Part shown: piece by piece, positions 42,350 through 50,578 of the stretch
Layout: the number at the start of each line of letters is the position of its first letter
Position numbering within the stretch: position 1 is the first letter of the stretch
NCBI RefSeq assembly: GCF_035920365.1
Contig: NZ_CP109150.1
Coordinates: 6,944,001 to 7,008,000 of the forward strand
Direction of reading: 5' to 3'
Source of the DNA: Micromonospora sp. NBC_01740
Lineage (GTDB): Bacteria; Actinomycetota; Actinomycetes; Mycobacteriales; Micromonosporaceae
DNA: 64,000 bases
Program-made: the position numbers and the translations under genes
The notes under the pieces: model-generated
The model's database searches: none
Told to the model about the DNA's origin: nothing
The model's input: the letters and a program-made list of their open reading frames with translations, nothing else

Positions 42350-44110
42350 ATGCCCACCCTGCGTCTCGCCCTGTGCCAGGTCAACCCGACCGTCGGCGAC
42401 CTCGCCGGCAACTCCGGCCTGGTCCGTGACTGGACCCGCCGGGCCGCCGACACCGGCGCCCAGATCGTCGCGTTCCCGGAGATGATGCTGACCGGCTATC
42501 CGGTCGAGGACCTGGTCTTCCGCCGGTCCTTCGTCGCCGCGTCGAAGGCCGCGCTGGAACGCCTCGCCGCCGATCTCGACGCCGACGGGCTGGGCGCCCT
42601 ACCGGTGCTGGTCGGCTACCTGGACGCCGACGGCCCGCCGCAGGTGAGCGGCGACGCCGAGCCCGGTCGCGGCGCCCGCAACGCGGCGGCCCTGCTGCAC
42701 CACAGTCGGATCGTCGCCACCTACTTCAAGCACCACCTGCCCAACTACGGCGTCTTCGACGAGGACCGCTACTTCGTCTCCGGCGACGCGCTGAGCGTCG
42801 TCCGCGTCGGCGGGGTGGACGTGGCGCTGACCATCTGCGAGGACCTGTGGCAGGCCGGCGGCCCGTTCGCCGTCGCCCGCCAGGCCGGGGTCGGCCTCGT
42901 CCTCTGCGTCAACGGCTCGCCGTACGAGCTGAACAAGGACGACGTCCGGCTGCCACTGGTCCGCCGCCGGGCCGCCGAGGCCGGGGCGATGATCGCGTAC
43001 GTCAACATGGTCGGCGGGCAGGACGAGCTGGTCTTCGAGGGCGACTCGATGATCGTGGGCGCCGACGGCACGCTGCTCGCCCGGGCCCCGCAGTTCGTCG
43101 AGCACCTGCTGGTGCACGACGTGGAGCTGCCCGCCGCCGGCGAGCCGGCCGCCCCGGAGCAGGAGCTGGCGGACGGGATGCGCGTGGTGCGGACGGAGGC
43201 CGGGGACATCCCGCCGGCGCCCACCGGCCCCGCCGCCACGGGCGGGATCATCGCACCGGTGGCTGACGAGGCCGAGGTGTGGCAGGCGCTCGTGCTGGGC
43301 CTGCGCGACTACGTCAACAAGAACCGGTTCCCCTCGGTGGTGCTGGGTCTCTCCGGCGGCATCGACTCGGCGGTGGTGGCCGCGCTCGCCGTCGACGCGC
43401 TCGGGCCCGACCGGGTGGTCGGCGTCTCGCTGCCCAGCCAGCACTCCTCCGAGCACAGCCGGGATGACGCGGCCGAGCTGGCGAAGCGGACCGGGCTGGA
43501 CTACCGGGTCGAGCCGATCCAGCCGATGGTGGACACCTTCCTGGCGAACATGTCGCTCTCCGGGGTCTCCGTGGAGAACCTCCAGGCGCGCGTACGCGGG
43601 GTGATCCTGATGGCGCTGTCGAACCAGGAGGGGCACCTGGTGCTGACCACCGGCAACAAGAGCGAGCTGGCGGTCGGCTACTCCACCCTCTACGGCGACT
43701 CGGTCGGCGGCTTCAACCCGGTCAAGGACGTCTGGAAGACGCTGGTCTGGCGGCTGGCGAAGTGGCGTAACGCCGACGCCGCCCGCCGGGGCGAGACCCC
43801 GCCCATCCCGGAGAACTCCATCGGCAAGCCGCCGAGCGCCGAGCTGAGCCCGGGCCAACTCGACAGCGACACGCTGCCCGACTACGACGTGCTGGACCCG
43901 ATCCTGATCGGCTACGTCGACGGTGACCTGGGCCGCGACGGGCTGGTCGCGTCCGGCCACGACCCGGCCGTCGTCGACCGGGTGCTGCGGATGGTGGATA
44001 CCGCCGAGTACAAGCGCCGCCAGTCCGCGCCGGGCGCGAAGATCTCGATGAAGGCCTTCGGGCGGGACCGGCGGCTGCCGATCACGAACCGGTGGCGCGA
44101 GGACGGCTGA
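42350..44110 (+). CDS. nadE: glutamine-dependent NAD+ synthetase
   Basis: 586-aa enzyme catalysing the last step of NAD synthesis. The N-terminal nitrilase-type glutaminase has its Glu44-Lys127-Cys163 triad (FPEMML, YFKHHLPNYGVFDEDRYF, TICEDLW); the C-terminal synthetase has the pyrophosphatase loop GLSGGIDSAVVAAL and TTGNKSELAVGYSTLYGD. Length matches the fused eukaryote/actinobacterial form with its own glutaminase. A CAAGAT box lies 6 nt before the ATG. A strong hairpin follows, then panB. Confidence 0.94.
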   Translation: MPTLRLALCQVNPTVGDLAGNSGLVRDWTRRAADTGAQIVAFPEMMLTGYPVEDLVFRRSFVAASKAALERLAADLDADGLGALPVLVGYLDADGPPQVSGDAEPGRGARNAAALLHHSRIVATYFKHHLPNYGVFDEDRYFVSGDALSVVRVGGVDVALTICEDLWQAGGPFAVARQAGVGLVLCVNGSPYELNKDDVRLPLVRRRAAEAGAMIAYVNMVGGQDELVFEGDSMIVGADGTLLARAPQFVEHLLVHDVELPAAGEPAAPEQELADGMRVVRTEAGDIPPAPTGPAATGGIIAPVADEAEVWQALVLGLRDYVNKNRFPSVVLGLSGGIDSAVVAALAVDALGPDRVVGVSLPSQHSSEHSRDDAAELAKRTGLDYRVEPIQPMVDTFLANMSLSGVSVENLQARVRGVILMALSNQEGHLVLTTGNKSELAVGYSTLYGDSVGGFNPVKDVWKTLVWRLAKWRNADAARRGETPPIPENSIGKPPSAELSPGQLDSDTLPDYDVLDPILIGYVDGDLGRDGLVASGHDPAVVDRVLRMVDTAEYKRRQSAPGAKISMKAFGRDRRLPITNRWREDG

Positions 44111-44113
44111 GCC

Positions 44114-44151
44114 ATGTCGCTCCCGGGCCGGCGGCGGCCCGGGAGTGACAT
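44114..44151 (+). terminator. terminator hairpin after nadE
   Basis: 16-bp arms at 44114-44129 and 44136-44151 (ATGTCGCTCCCGGGCC; one G-U pair) with a 6-nt loop, starting 3 nt after the nadE stop. Confidence 0.75.
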
Positions 44152-44245
44152 CCTCCACTGCGCTCTGCCGCCGGCCGGTCGTCGGGTGCGACGATCGCGG
44201 CGGAACCCGGGGACCGCGCACGCGGCCTCGAGGAAGGAGAGAGCC

Positions 44246-45091
44246 ATGGTGGAGTCCACCCCGTCCGAGGTGACCGCCCTCTACGGCGGCCCGGCCACCC
44301 GGCGGGTACGCACCCGCGACCTGATCGCCGCCAAGGAGCGCGGCGAACGGTGGCCGATGCTCACCTCGTACGACCAGTACACCGCCTCGATCTTCGACCA
44401 GGCCGGCATCCCGGTGCTGCTGGTCGGCGACTCGGCGGCCAACAACGTCTTCGGCTACGAGACCACGGTCCCCGTGACCACCGAGGAGCTGCTCCCGCTG
44501 GTCCGTGCGGTCGTCCGGGCGACCCGGCACGCGCTGGTCGTCGGCGACCTGCCGTTCGGCTCCTACGAGGAGGGCCCCACGCAGGCCCTGCGCACCGCCG
44601 TGCGGTTCATGAAGGAGGGCGGCTGCCACGCAGTGAAGCTGGAGGGCGGCCGGCGCTGCGCCGCGCAGATCGCCGCCATCACCGGCGCCGGTATCCCGGT
44701 GATGGCGCACATCGGCTTCACCCCGCAGAGCGAGCACGCCATCGGCGGCTACCGGGTGCAGGGGCGCGGCGACACGGCCGACGACGTGATCGCCGACGCC
44801 CGGGCGGTGGCCGAGGCGGGCGCGTTCGCCGTGGTGCTGGAGATGGTGCCGGGGCAGGTGGCCAAGCGGATCACAGCGGAGCTGCCGATCCCGACCGTGG
44901 GCATCGGCGCCGGCGCGGACACCGACGCCCAGGTGCTGGTCTGGCAGGACATGGCCGGCCTGCGTACCGGCAGAGCGCCGCGCTTCGTGAAGCGCTACGC
45001 CGACCTGGCGGGCGCCCTGACCGACGCGACGCGGCGCTTCGCCGACGAGGTCCGCGGCGGCGACTTCCCCGCCGAGGAACACACCTTCTGA
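44246..45091 (+). CDS. panB: 3-methyl-2-oxobutanoate hydroxymethyltransferase (ketopantoate hydroxymethyltransferase)
   Basis: 281-aa TIM-barrel enzyme of pantothenate and CoA synthesis, transferring a one-carbon unit from methylenetetrahydrofolate to alpha-ketoisovalerate. Conserved stretches are [37 protein letters not shown] (with metal-ligand Asp), [18 protein letters not shown] and [14 protein letters not shown] (catalytic Glu). ATG 44246 follows AAGGAGAG. It is probably monocistronic: a hairpin precedes it and a long repeat-filled spacer follows. Confidence 0.94.
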   Translation: MVESTPSEVTALYGGPATRRVRTRDLIAAKERGERWPMLTSYDQYTASIFDQAGIPVLLVGDSAANNVFGYETTVPVTTEELLPLVRAVVRATRHALVVGDLPFGSYEEGPTQALRTAVRFMKEGGCHAVKLEGGRRCAAQIAAITGAGIPVMAHIGFTPQSEHAIGGYRVQGRGDTADDVIADARAVAEAGAFAVVLEMVPGQVAKRITAELPIPTVGIGAGADTDAQVLVWQDMAGLRTGRAPRFVKRYADLAGALTDATRRFADEVRGGDFPAEEHTF

Positions 45092-45189
45092 GCCGTCCTA
45101 CGGGCGGTGCGACCCTGCGGGCCGCACCGCCCGCCGGGCCGGCCCACCACGCCCCGCTCATACAGCCCGGCCCACCAGCCCCGCTCGCG

Positions 45190-45471
45190 ATCCCCGCTCA
45201 GTGGCTTCGCTCGCAGGCCCCGCCCAGTAGGCCCGCACGCAAGCCCCGCACAGCGGCCTCGCACGCAGGCCCCGCCCAGTAGGCCCGCTCAGTGGCTTCG
45301 CTCGCAGGCCCCGCCCAATGAACCTGCACGCAAGCCCCGCACGCAGGCCCGCTCAGTGGCTTCGCTCGCGGGCCCCGCCCAATGAGCCCGCACGCAAGCC
45401 CCGCACAGCGGCCTCGCTCGCAGGCCCCGCCCAGTGAACCCGCACGCAAGCCCCGCACACGGCCTCGAGCA
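45190..45471. repeat. mosaic direct-repeat array after panB
   Basis: Interleaved repeats: module CTCAGTGGCTTCGCTCGC occurs at 45197, 45288 and 45352, and GCACGCAAGCCCCGCAC occurs four times between 45234 and 45460, joined by AGGCCCCGCCCA spacers. The unit order is shuffled rather than strictly tandem. Open frames here consist only of repeat-derived Pro/Arg/Ala sequence, so I do not call a gene. The whole 45092-45729 spacer holds this array, a palindrome and G-rich repeats. Confidence 0.75.
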
Positions 45472-45523
45472 GAGATCTTGGTAGGAAACGGCCCCCCGAG
45501 GGGCCGTTCCGTACCAAGATCTC
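45472..45523. terminator. palindromic bidirectional terminator, element D (AGATCTTGG family)
   Basis: Arms GAGATCTTGGTA (45472-45483) and TACCAAGATCTC (45512-45523) are perfect, and an inner AACGGCCCC/GGGGCCGTT pair continues the stem with two mismatches. It lies between convergent panB and the F420 reductase gene, and is followed directly by 11 GGGGC units. Confidence 0.7.
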
Positions 45524-45578
45524 GGGGCGGGGCGGGGCGGGGCGGGGCGGGGCGGGGCGGGGCGGGGCGGGGCGGGGC
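45524..45578. repeat. (GGGGC)11 pentanucleotide array
   Basis: Eleven uninterrupted GGGGC units abut palindrome D. The G-runs could form G-quadruplexes on the plus strand. Degenerate CAGGGCCAGAC-type repeats continue to about 45720. Confidence 0.85.
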
Positions 45579-45729
45579 TAGACCGGGTCGAGCACGCCAA
45601 GCAGGGTGCAGCACGCCCAGCAGGATCGAGCCGGGCAGGGCCAGACCAGACCAGGCCGGGCCAGGCCGAGCAGGGCAGGGCAGGGCAGGGCCGAGCAGGG
45701 CAGGACCGAGCCGAGCGGGGCGGGTGTTG

Positions 45730-46428
45730 TCAGAGGTCGGTAACGCGGATGCCGGCGTGCGCCTTGTAGCGCTTGTTGATGGCGATCAGGTTGGCGGTGA
45801 ACGCCTCGATCTGGTGGGCGTTGCGCAGCCGGCCGGCGTAGATGCCGCGCATGCCGGGGATCCGGGCGGCCAGCGCGGCGACGACGCCGACCAGCTCGCG
45901 GTCCTCGGTGCAGATCAGCACGTCGAGGTCGATCCGCTCGATCTCCGGGTCGGCGAGCAGCGGGGCGCTGACGTGGTTGAACGCGGCGCAGACCCGGGAG
46001 TCGGGCAGCAGCGCGGCGGCCTGCTGCACGGCGCTGCCCTCGGCGACCGTGAGCGCGTACGGGCCCTGCTTGTCGAAGCCGAGCGGGTTCACGCAGTCGA
46101 CGACGATCTTGCCGGCGAGCGGCTCGGCGAGCGCGGCGACGGTGGCGGCGTGCCCGTCCCACGGCACCGCGATGATGACCACGTCGCTGCGCCGGGCCAC
46201 CTCCTCGTTGCCGCCGCCGGCCACCGGTGCCCCGGTGGGCACGCCGGGCAGGGCCGCGATCTCCTCGGCGGACTGGACGGCCCGCTCGGCGGTACGGGAC
46301 CCGATCAGCACGGGCTGGCCGGCCCGGGCGAACCGGTAGGCGAGACCCCTCCCCTGGTCGCCCGTGCCGCCGATGATGCCGACGGTCAGCCCGGACACGT
46401 CGGGCAGCGTGCTCGCGTCGTAAGCCAT
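45730..46428 (-). CDS. npdG: F420H2:NADP+ oxidoreductase (NADPH-dependent F420 reductase)
   Basis: 232-aa Rossmann-fold reductase that moves hydride between NADPH and coenzyme F420. The nucleotide-binding IIGGTGDQGRGLAYRFARAG, the GSRTAE phosphate-recognition loop, the VIIAVPWDG strand and a final NAHQIEAFTANLIAIN helix fit the family. ATG 46428 has GAGG upstream. It supplies F420 chemistry for enzymes such as the LLM protein at 835. It converges on panB across the repeat-filled spacer. Confidence 0.88.
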   Translation of the reverse strand: MAYDASTLPDVSGLTVGIIGGTGDQGRGLAYRFARAGQPVLIGSRTAERAVQSAEEIAALPGVPTGAPVAGGGNEEVARRSDVVIIAVPWDGHAATVAALAEPLAGKIVVDCVNPLGFDKQGPYALTVAEGSAVQQAAALLPDSRVCAAFNHVSAPLLADPEIERIDLDVLICTEDRELVGVVAALAARIPGMRGIYAGRLRNAHQIEAFTANLIAINKRYKAHAGIRVTDL

Positions 46429-46674
46429 GCCGCCATCCTCGCAAACCCGCAGGCCGGCGGCACCGGCGGGCGCTGTGACAATCCCCGCTGCCGCCGACGG
46501 TGCCGAGGCATCCGCCGGCGGGACCGGACCGGCCCGGCGGTCACCGCGCAGGGCGACCGAGCCAGCGGGATCAAGACAACCCGGCGGCCACCGCGCGGAC
46601 CGACCGGGCAGAGCGGGCAGGCGGGACCGGGCCCGCCCGGCAGCCATCACGCAGAGGTGGGCGGGCCTGCGGGA

Positions 46675-48108
46675 TCAGGCCAGTTCGAAGGCCACCGTGC
46701 GGGTGGCGGGGTCGGCGGTGACCAGGCGGACCCGCACCCGCTCGCCGAGCGGCAGCTCGCCGAGGCAGCGGGCGCGCACCGGCGGTTCGTCCAGCGCCAC
46801 GGTGCCGCCGGGCCGACGGCCCGGGCGGGCCTTGCCGTCCGGGGCCGCGTCGACGTCCAGCACCGCCGCGTCGAAGGTCTCCTCCACCCGGTGCTCCAGC
46901 AGCACCGCCTCGGCCAGCTCGATCGCGCCCCGGGTGGCCGCCGAAGCGGTCCGGTCGGTCGTGGCCATCACCTCGGGCAGCCGGGGCAGCGCCGCGCGGG
47001 CCCAGTCGGGCACCGCCCGGCCCTCGTGCAGGGCCAGGCAGACCTCCGTGGCGTACCTGTCGGCCAGTCGCCGCAGCGGCGCCGTGACGTGGGCGTACGC
47101 GGCCGCGACCCCGCCGTGCTCCCGCTGCTCGGGCGGCGCGCCGTCGAAGGCCGTGTACGCGGCGCCCCGCATCAGCTCGGCGGCCTGGTCCACGAAGGCG
47201 GCGGCCCGGGGCTGCGACGGGTCCAGCCCGGCGATCACCTCGCCGGGGCCGGCGCCGTCCGGCCAGTGCACGCCCAGCGGGGCGGCGGCGGCCCGCAGCC
47301 GCGCCACCGCCTCGGGCTTCGGCGCCGGCATCGTACGCAGCAGGCCGATGCCCCCGGCGAGCATGATGTCGGCGGCGGCCATCCCGGTCAGCAGCGAGAT
47401 CTGGGCGTTGTGCTCCTCCATCGGCACCGGTCCGCGCAGCACCAGCCGCCAGCCGTCGCCGTCTGCCTCCACGTCCTGCTCGGGCAGCGGCAGGTTGATC
47501 GCTCCCCGGCGCAGCCCCCGCGCGGTGAGCAGGGCCCCGATCTCGGGCAGCAGGGCGATGGGATCGGGTAGCCGGCCGGCGTCGGCGTCCGCCTGGACGC
47601 CGACGTAGTCCAGCTTGGCCCGGCTGCGCACCAGCGCGCGTTCGAGCGTGACCCCGACGGTGCCACCGTCGGCGTCCAGGTCGATCGTCCACAGCACGGC
47701 GGCCCGGTCGACGTCCGGCAGGAGGCTGGCCGCGCCCTCGCTGAGGGTCTCGGGGTGCAACGGCACGGTGCCGTCGGGCAGGTAGACGGTCTGCCCGCGC
47801 CGCCAGGTCTCCTCCTCCAGCGCGCCGCCGGGGCGGACGTGCGCGGCGACGTCGGCGATCGCGTACGACACCCGGTAGCCGCCACCGGGGCGGCGGGCGA
47901 GGTGCATCGCCTGGTCCAGGTCGCGCGAACCGGCGGGGTCCACGGTGACGAACGGGACGTCGGTGCGGTCGGCGGCGGGCCGGGGCGGCGCGGCCGCCGC
48001 GGCGTCGGCCTCGCGTTGCGCCTCGGCCGGGAACCCCTCGGGCAGCCCCAGTTCGCGGCGCAGCGCGCCGAAGTCGATGCGGGGTGCGAGTACGCGTCGG
48101 ATCACCAC
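46675..48108 (-). CDS. RNB-domain exoribonuclease (RNase II/R-like)
   Basis: 477-aa RNB-domain protein. The catalytic block VDPAGSRDLDQAMHL supplies Asp57, Asp63 and Asp65; the fourth acid of RNase II (Asp210 there) is replaced by Gln66. The later YAHVTAPLRRLADRY motif with its conserved arginines is intact. It lacks the usual N-terminal cold-shock and C-terminal S1 modules, keeping only a short beta-rich C-terminus. It would degrade RNA 3' to 5'; whether the Gln substitution limits activity is unknown. I believe this shortened form is common in actinobacteria. Confidence 0.8.
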   Translation of the reverse strand: MVIRRVLAPRIDFGALRRELGLPEGFPAEAQREADAAAAAPPRPAADRTDVPFVTVDPAGSRDLDQAMHLARRPGGGYRVSYAIADVAAHVRPGGALEEETWRRGQTVYLPDGTVPLHPETLSEGAASLLPDVDRAAVLWTIDLDADGGTVGVTLERALVRSRAKLDYVGVQADADAGRLPDPIALLPEIGALLTARGLRRGAINLPLPEQDVEADGDGWRLVLRGPVPMEEHNAQISLLTGMAAADIMLAGGIGLLRTMPAPKPEAVARLRAAAAPLGVHWPDGAGPGEVIAGLDPSQPRAAAFVDQAAELMRGAAYTAFDGAPPEQREHGGVAAAYAHVTAPLRRLADRYATEVCLALHEGRAVPDWARAALPRLPEVMATTDRTASAATRGAIELAEAVLLEHRVEETFDAAVLDVDAAPDGKARPGRRPGGTVALDEPPVRARCLGELPLGERVRVRLVTADPATRTVAFELA

Positions 48109-48173
48109 GGGGTCAATCCTGACAGTGTGGCGGATGATCCGCTTCCCGGCGAGTGCCGGTCTCCGCGTCGCGG

Positions 48174-49136
48174 TCAGCCGGTCGCCCGGCGCGCGCTCGC
48201 CCGTACGCCCCGGGGGGCGGTGGCCCGGGCCGCCGTCGTCGGGGCGGGTGCCTTGCGGGCGGTGACCTTCTTGGCCGGCGCCTGGGCGACGGTCGTCTTC
48301 TTCGCCGGCGCCTCGGCGACGGTCGTCTTCGCCGGGGCCTTCTTCGCCGCCGCCTTGCGGGTGGTGGCCGAGGAGGTCGCGGTGGCCTTGCTGGCGGGGG
48401 CCTTCGTCGCGGCGGCCTTGCGGGCGCCGCCGGTGGGCCGGGTCGCGGCCGTCTTCCTGGCTGCCATCGTCTTCTTGGCTGGCGTCGTCTTCTTGGCGGT
48501 GGCCTTCTTCGCCGGGGCCTTCGCCGCCGTCGTGGTCCTCTTCGCCGCCGTGGTGGTGCTCTTCCTCGCCGCCGTGGTGGTCTTCTTCGCCGCCGAGGTG
48601 ACCTTGCGGGCGGGGGCGGTGCCGCCGGCGGTGGCCTTCTTCGCCGGCGCGGTGGCCTTCTTCGCCGTGGTGGCCTTCTTCTCCGTGGTGGCCTTCTTCG
48701 CCGTGGTGGCTGCCTTCGTCGCCGCCTGCCGGGCTGGCGTCTTCGCCGAGGTCGTCTTCTTCGCCGCCGTGCTCTTGGCCGCCGCCGTCGTCCGCTTCGC
48801 CGCGGCGGGCGCCTTCTTCGCGGCGGTGGCGGTCGTCTTCTTCGCCGCGGCCGTCGTCCGCTTCGCCGCGGTGGCGACCCTGGACGCCGCCTTCTTCGCG
48901 GGAGCCTTCGCAACGGGGGCCTTCGCAGCGGAAGCCTTCGCGGTGGGGGCCTTCTTCGCCGGGGCCCGTCCCGCGCCGCCGGTCGCCTTGCTGGCCGGTG
49001 CCTTCTTCGCCGCCGTGGACGTGGCGGACGGGCGCGTCGTCCGCGCCGTGCCCGCGGTCCGCTCCGCCGCGGCGGTCTTCCTGGCGGTCGTACGTCTGGC
49101 GGCCGGGCGGGTGGTGGCCTGCTGTGCTTCGGCCAT
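48174..49136 (-). CDS. histone H1-like Lys/Ala-rich DNA-binding protein
   Basis: 320-aa protein made almost entirely of Ala, Lys, Thr and Pro in repeated AAKKAPAKK/TTAAKRTT patterns, like the C-terminal tail of eukaryotic H1 and of actinobacterial HupB, but without any HU domain. It should be disordered and very basic, coating DNA. ATG 49136 follows AGGAAGGGA. The gene is itself a degenerate repeat, with third positions G/C. It lies downstream of the small Trp/Cys protein and may be co-transcribed with it. Confidence 0.8.
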   Translation of the reverse strand: MAEAQQATTRPAARRTTARKTAAAERTAGTARTTRPSATSTAAKKAPASKATGGAGRAPAKKAPTAKASAAKAPVAKAPAKKAASRVATAAKRTTAAAKKTTATAAKKAPAAAKRTTAAAKSTAAKKTTSAKTPARQAATKAATTAKKATTEKKATTAKKATAPAKKATAGGTAPARKVTSAAKKTTTAARKSTTTAAKRTTTAAKAPAKKATAKKTTPAKKTMAARKTAATRPTGGARKAAATKAPASKATATSSATTRKAAAKKAPAKTTVAEAPAKKTTVAQAPAKKVTARKAPAPTTAARATAPRGVRASARRATG

Positions 49137-49212
49137 CTCGGTTCCCTTCCTGGGGACGTGCTCTCGCCCTCGCGGAGCACCACGTGCCTCGGCGCGGGCC
49201 GTCCCGCGCCGC

Positions 49213-49416
49213 CTATCTGTTCTCCCCGGCCCAGCGGGCGTCCTCGGCCTCCCACGCGTCGTTGCGCTCCCGCACCGTCTGCAGGGCGTTCTCCGCGTCG
49301 GCGGCTGAGGCGTACGGCCCCAGAACGTGCCTGGCGGGGCACACGTCGGCGTCGGTCTCGACCCGGTGGTGCCGGGTGCACCAGTAGAAGTGCCCACCGC
49401 TTCCGCTGTCGCTCAT
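49213..49416 (-). CDS. small conserved actinobacterial protein (67 aa)
   Basis: 67-aa protein MSDSGSGGHFYWCTRHHRVETDAD..., with Cys/His residues (WCTRHH, VCPARH) that could bind metal and an acidic, Ala-rich C-terminal helix (DAENALQTVRERNDAWEAEDARW). Short proteins of this form, ending in a RNDAW-type helix, are widespread in actinobacteria without known function. ATG 49416 was chosen because upstream residues look non-coding. It lies 76 nt before the H1-like gene on the same strand. Confidence 0.65.
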   Translation of the reverse strand: MSDSGSGGHFYWCTRHHRVETDADVCPARHVLGPYASAADAENALQTVRERNDAWEAEDARWAGENR

Positions 49417-49596
49417 GGGATCACTGTGCACCGCGAACCACCCGGCCGCCACCGGAACACCACAAGTCGCCGATGTTCTCCACAGTAGACGTGTTCCCGC
49501 CGGCAAGGGCTGGAACTGCGAAAACAGGGCCGCCCGGGGGTACGGCGCCCACCCCGTCGGCCCGCGACGGGGCAGCCGCGGGGCGGGCCCGTGGCG

Positions 49597-49602
49597 CACA
49601 AT
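49597..49602 (+). promoter_or_regulatory. -10 box CACAAT, leaderless type
   Basis: CACAAT ends 6 nt before the GTG at 49609, supporting that start over the in-frame GTG at 49591. Confidence 0.4.
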
Positions 49603-49608
49603 CGCCCC

Positions 49609-50052
49609 GTGCGACACGGGGGTGGGACATCGGTGTGGCCGCGGCGCGTACTGACGGTGGCGGCGCCGGCGATCGTGCTGACGGTGGCCGGGGCGGCCGC
49701 CGGGCTGCCGCTGCTGCGGGACCGGTCACAGCAGCGGCTGGAGCGACAGGCCGAGCGGGAGGTGACCGCCACCGCGCAGCTCGCCCGCGCGCGGTTGCTC
49801 GCCGAACCGGCGGCCGGGGAGTCGACGCTGCGGCGGGCCGCCGACGCGGTGGACGGGGTCGAGGTGCTGACCGTACGCAGCGACGGGCCCCGCGCGGAGG
49901 CGACCGTACGGCTGGTGTTCCGCGTCCGGGTCGCCAAGACGGCAGCCTCCGTCTTCGGCTGGCAGCGGGCCGACTCGGCGGCGTGCTTCGCGCTGGCCGT
50001 GCCCTCCGACGCCGGTCCCGTCGCCCTCGAACGGCTGCCGTGCCCCGACTGA
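49609..50052 (+). CDS. membrane-anchored hypothetical protein
   Basis: 147-aa protein with one N-terminal membrane segment (about residues 15-38, VAAPAIVLTVAGAAAGLPLL) and an exported or external domain of mixed structure with Cys123 and Cys145, which could form a disulfide. No family recognised. GTG 49609 was chosen by the -10 spacing. It starts divergently from the 67-aa protein gene and is followed by the Nudix gene after 28 nt. Confidence 0.55.
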   Translation: MRHGGGTSVWPRRVLTVAAPAIVLTVAGAAAGLPLLRDRSQQRLERQAEREVTATAQLARARLLAEPAAGESTLRRAADAVDGVEVLTVRSDGPRAEATVRLVFRVRVAKTAASVFGWQRADSAACFALAVPSDAGPVALERLPCPD

Positions 50053-50068
50053 CGGACGGGGGGCGGGT

Positions 50069-50074
50069 TAGGGT
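50069..50074 (+). promoter_or_regulatory. -10 box TAGGGT of Nudix gene, leaderless type
   Basis: TAGGGT ends 6 nt before the ATG at 50081. Confidence 0.5.
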
Positions 50075-50080
50075 CGCCGG

Positions 50081-50578
50081 ATGGGCGTTCCGGACCACAT
50101 CCTGCGGCTGCGCGAACGCGTCGGCCACGACCTGCTCCTGCTGCCGAGCGTGAGCGCGGTGGTGCGCAACGACGCCGGCGAGCTGCTGCTCGGCAGGCGC
50201 GCCGACGACGGGCGCTGGTCGGTGGTCAGCGGCATCGTCGAGCCGGGCGAGCAGCCGGCCACGGCGGTGGTCCGCGAGGTGCGGGAGGAGACGGGCCTGG
50301 AGGTCGAGCCGGTCCGCCTGAGCAGCGTCGTGTCGCACCCGCACACCTACCCCAACGGCGACCGCTGCGAGTTCTTCAACCTCGGCTTCCACTGCCGGCT
50401 GGTCGCCGGCACGGCCCGGGTCAACGACGACGAGTCGGTGGCCGTGGAGTGGTTCCCGCCGGACCGGCTGCCCGCGCTCGACCGGCACGCCCGGCTGACC
50501 GTCGCGCACGCCCTCGGCACCGAGGCGGGCGCGTGGTTCCTGCCCGCCGGGACGGCCTGGACCGAGTCCGGTGACTGA
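50081..50578 (+). CDS. Nudix hydrolase
   Basis: 165-aa Nudix-fold pyrophosphohydrolase with a complete Nudix box (GIVEPGEQPATAVVREVREETGL, residues 51-73, matching Gx5Ex7REUxEExGU). It would hydrolyse a nucleoside diphosphate linked to another moiety; substrate not predictable, though the MutT/ADP-ribose type is possible. Its stop codon overlaps the next gene's GTG by 8 nt, so the two are translationally coupled. Confidence 0.85.
   Translation: MGVPDHILRLRERVGHDLLLLPSVSAVVRNDAGELLLGRRADDGRWSVVSGIVEPGEQPATAVVREVREETGLEVEPVRLSSVVSHPHTYPNGDRCEFFNLGFHCRLVAGTARVNDDESVAVEWFPPDRLPALDRHARLTVAHALGTEAGAWFLPAGTAWTESGD

Noticed and set aside
45107..45385. 92-residue open frame after panB
   Set aside because: Entirely repeat-derived Pro/Arg/Ala sequence; open on both strands because of GC bias.
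46429..46674. Degenerate CCCGGCGGCCACCGCGC-type repeats upstream of the F420 reductase gene as an element
   Set aside because: Units are too divergent and short to separate from local composition.
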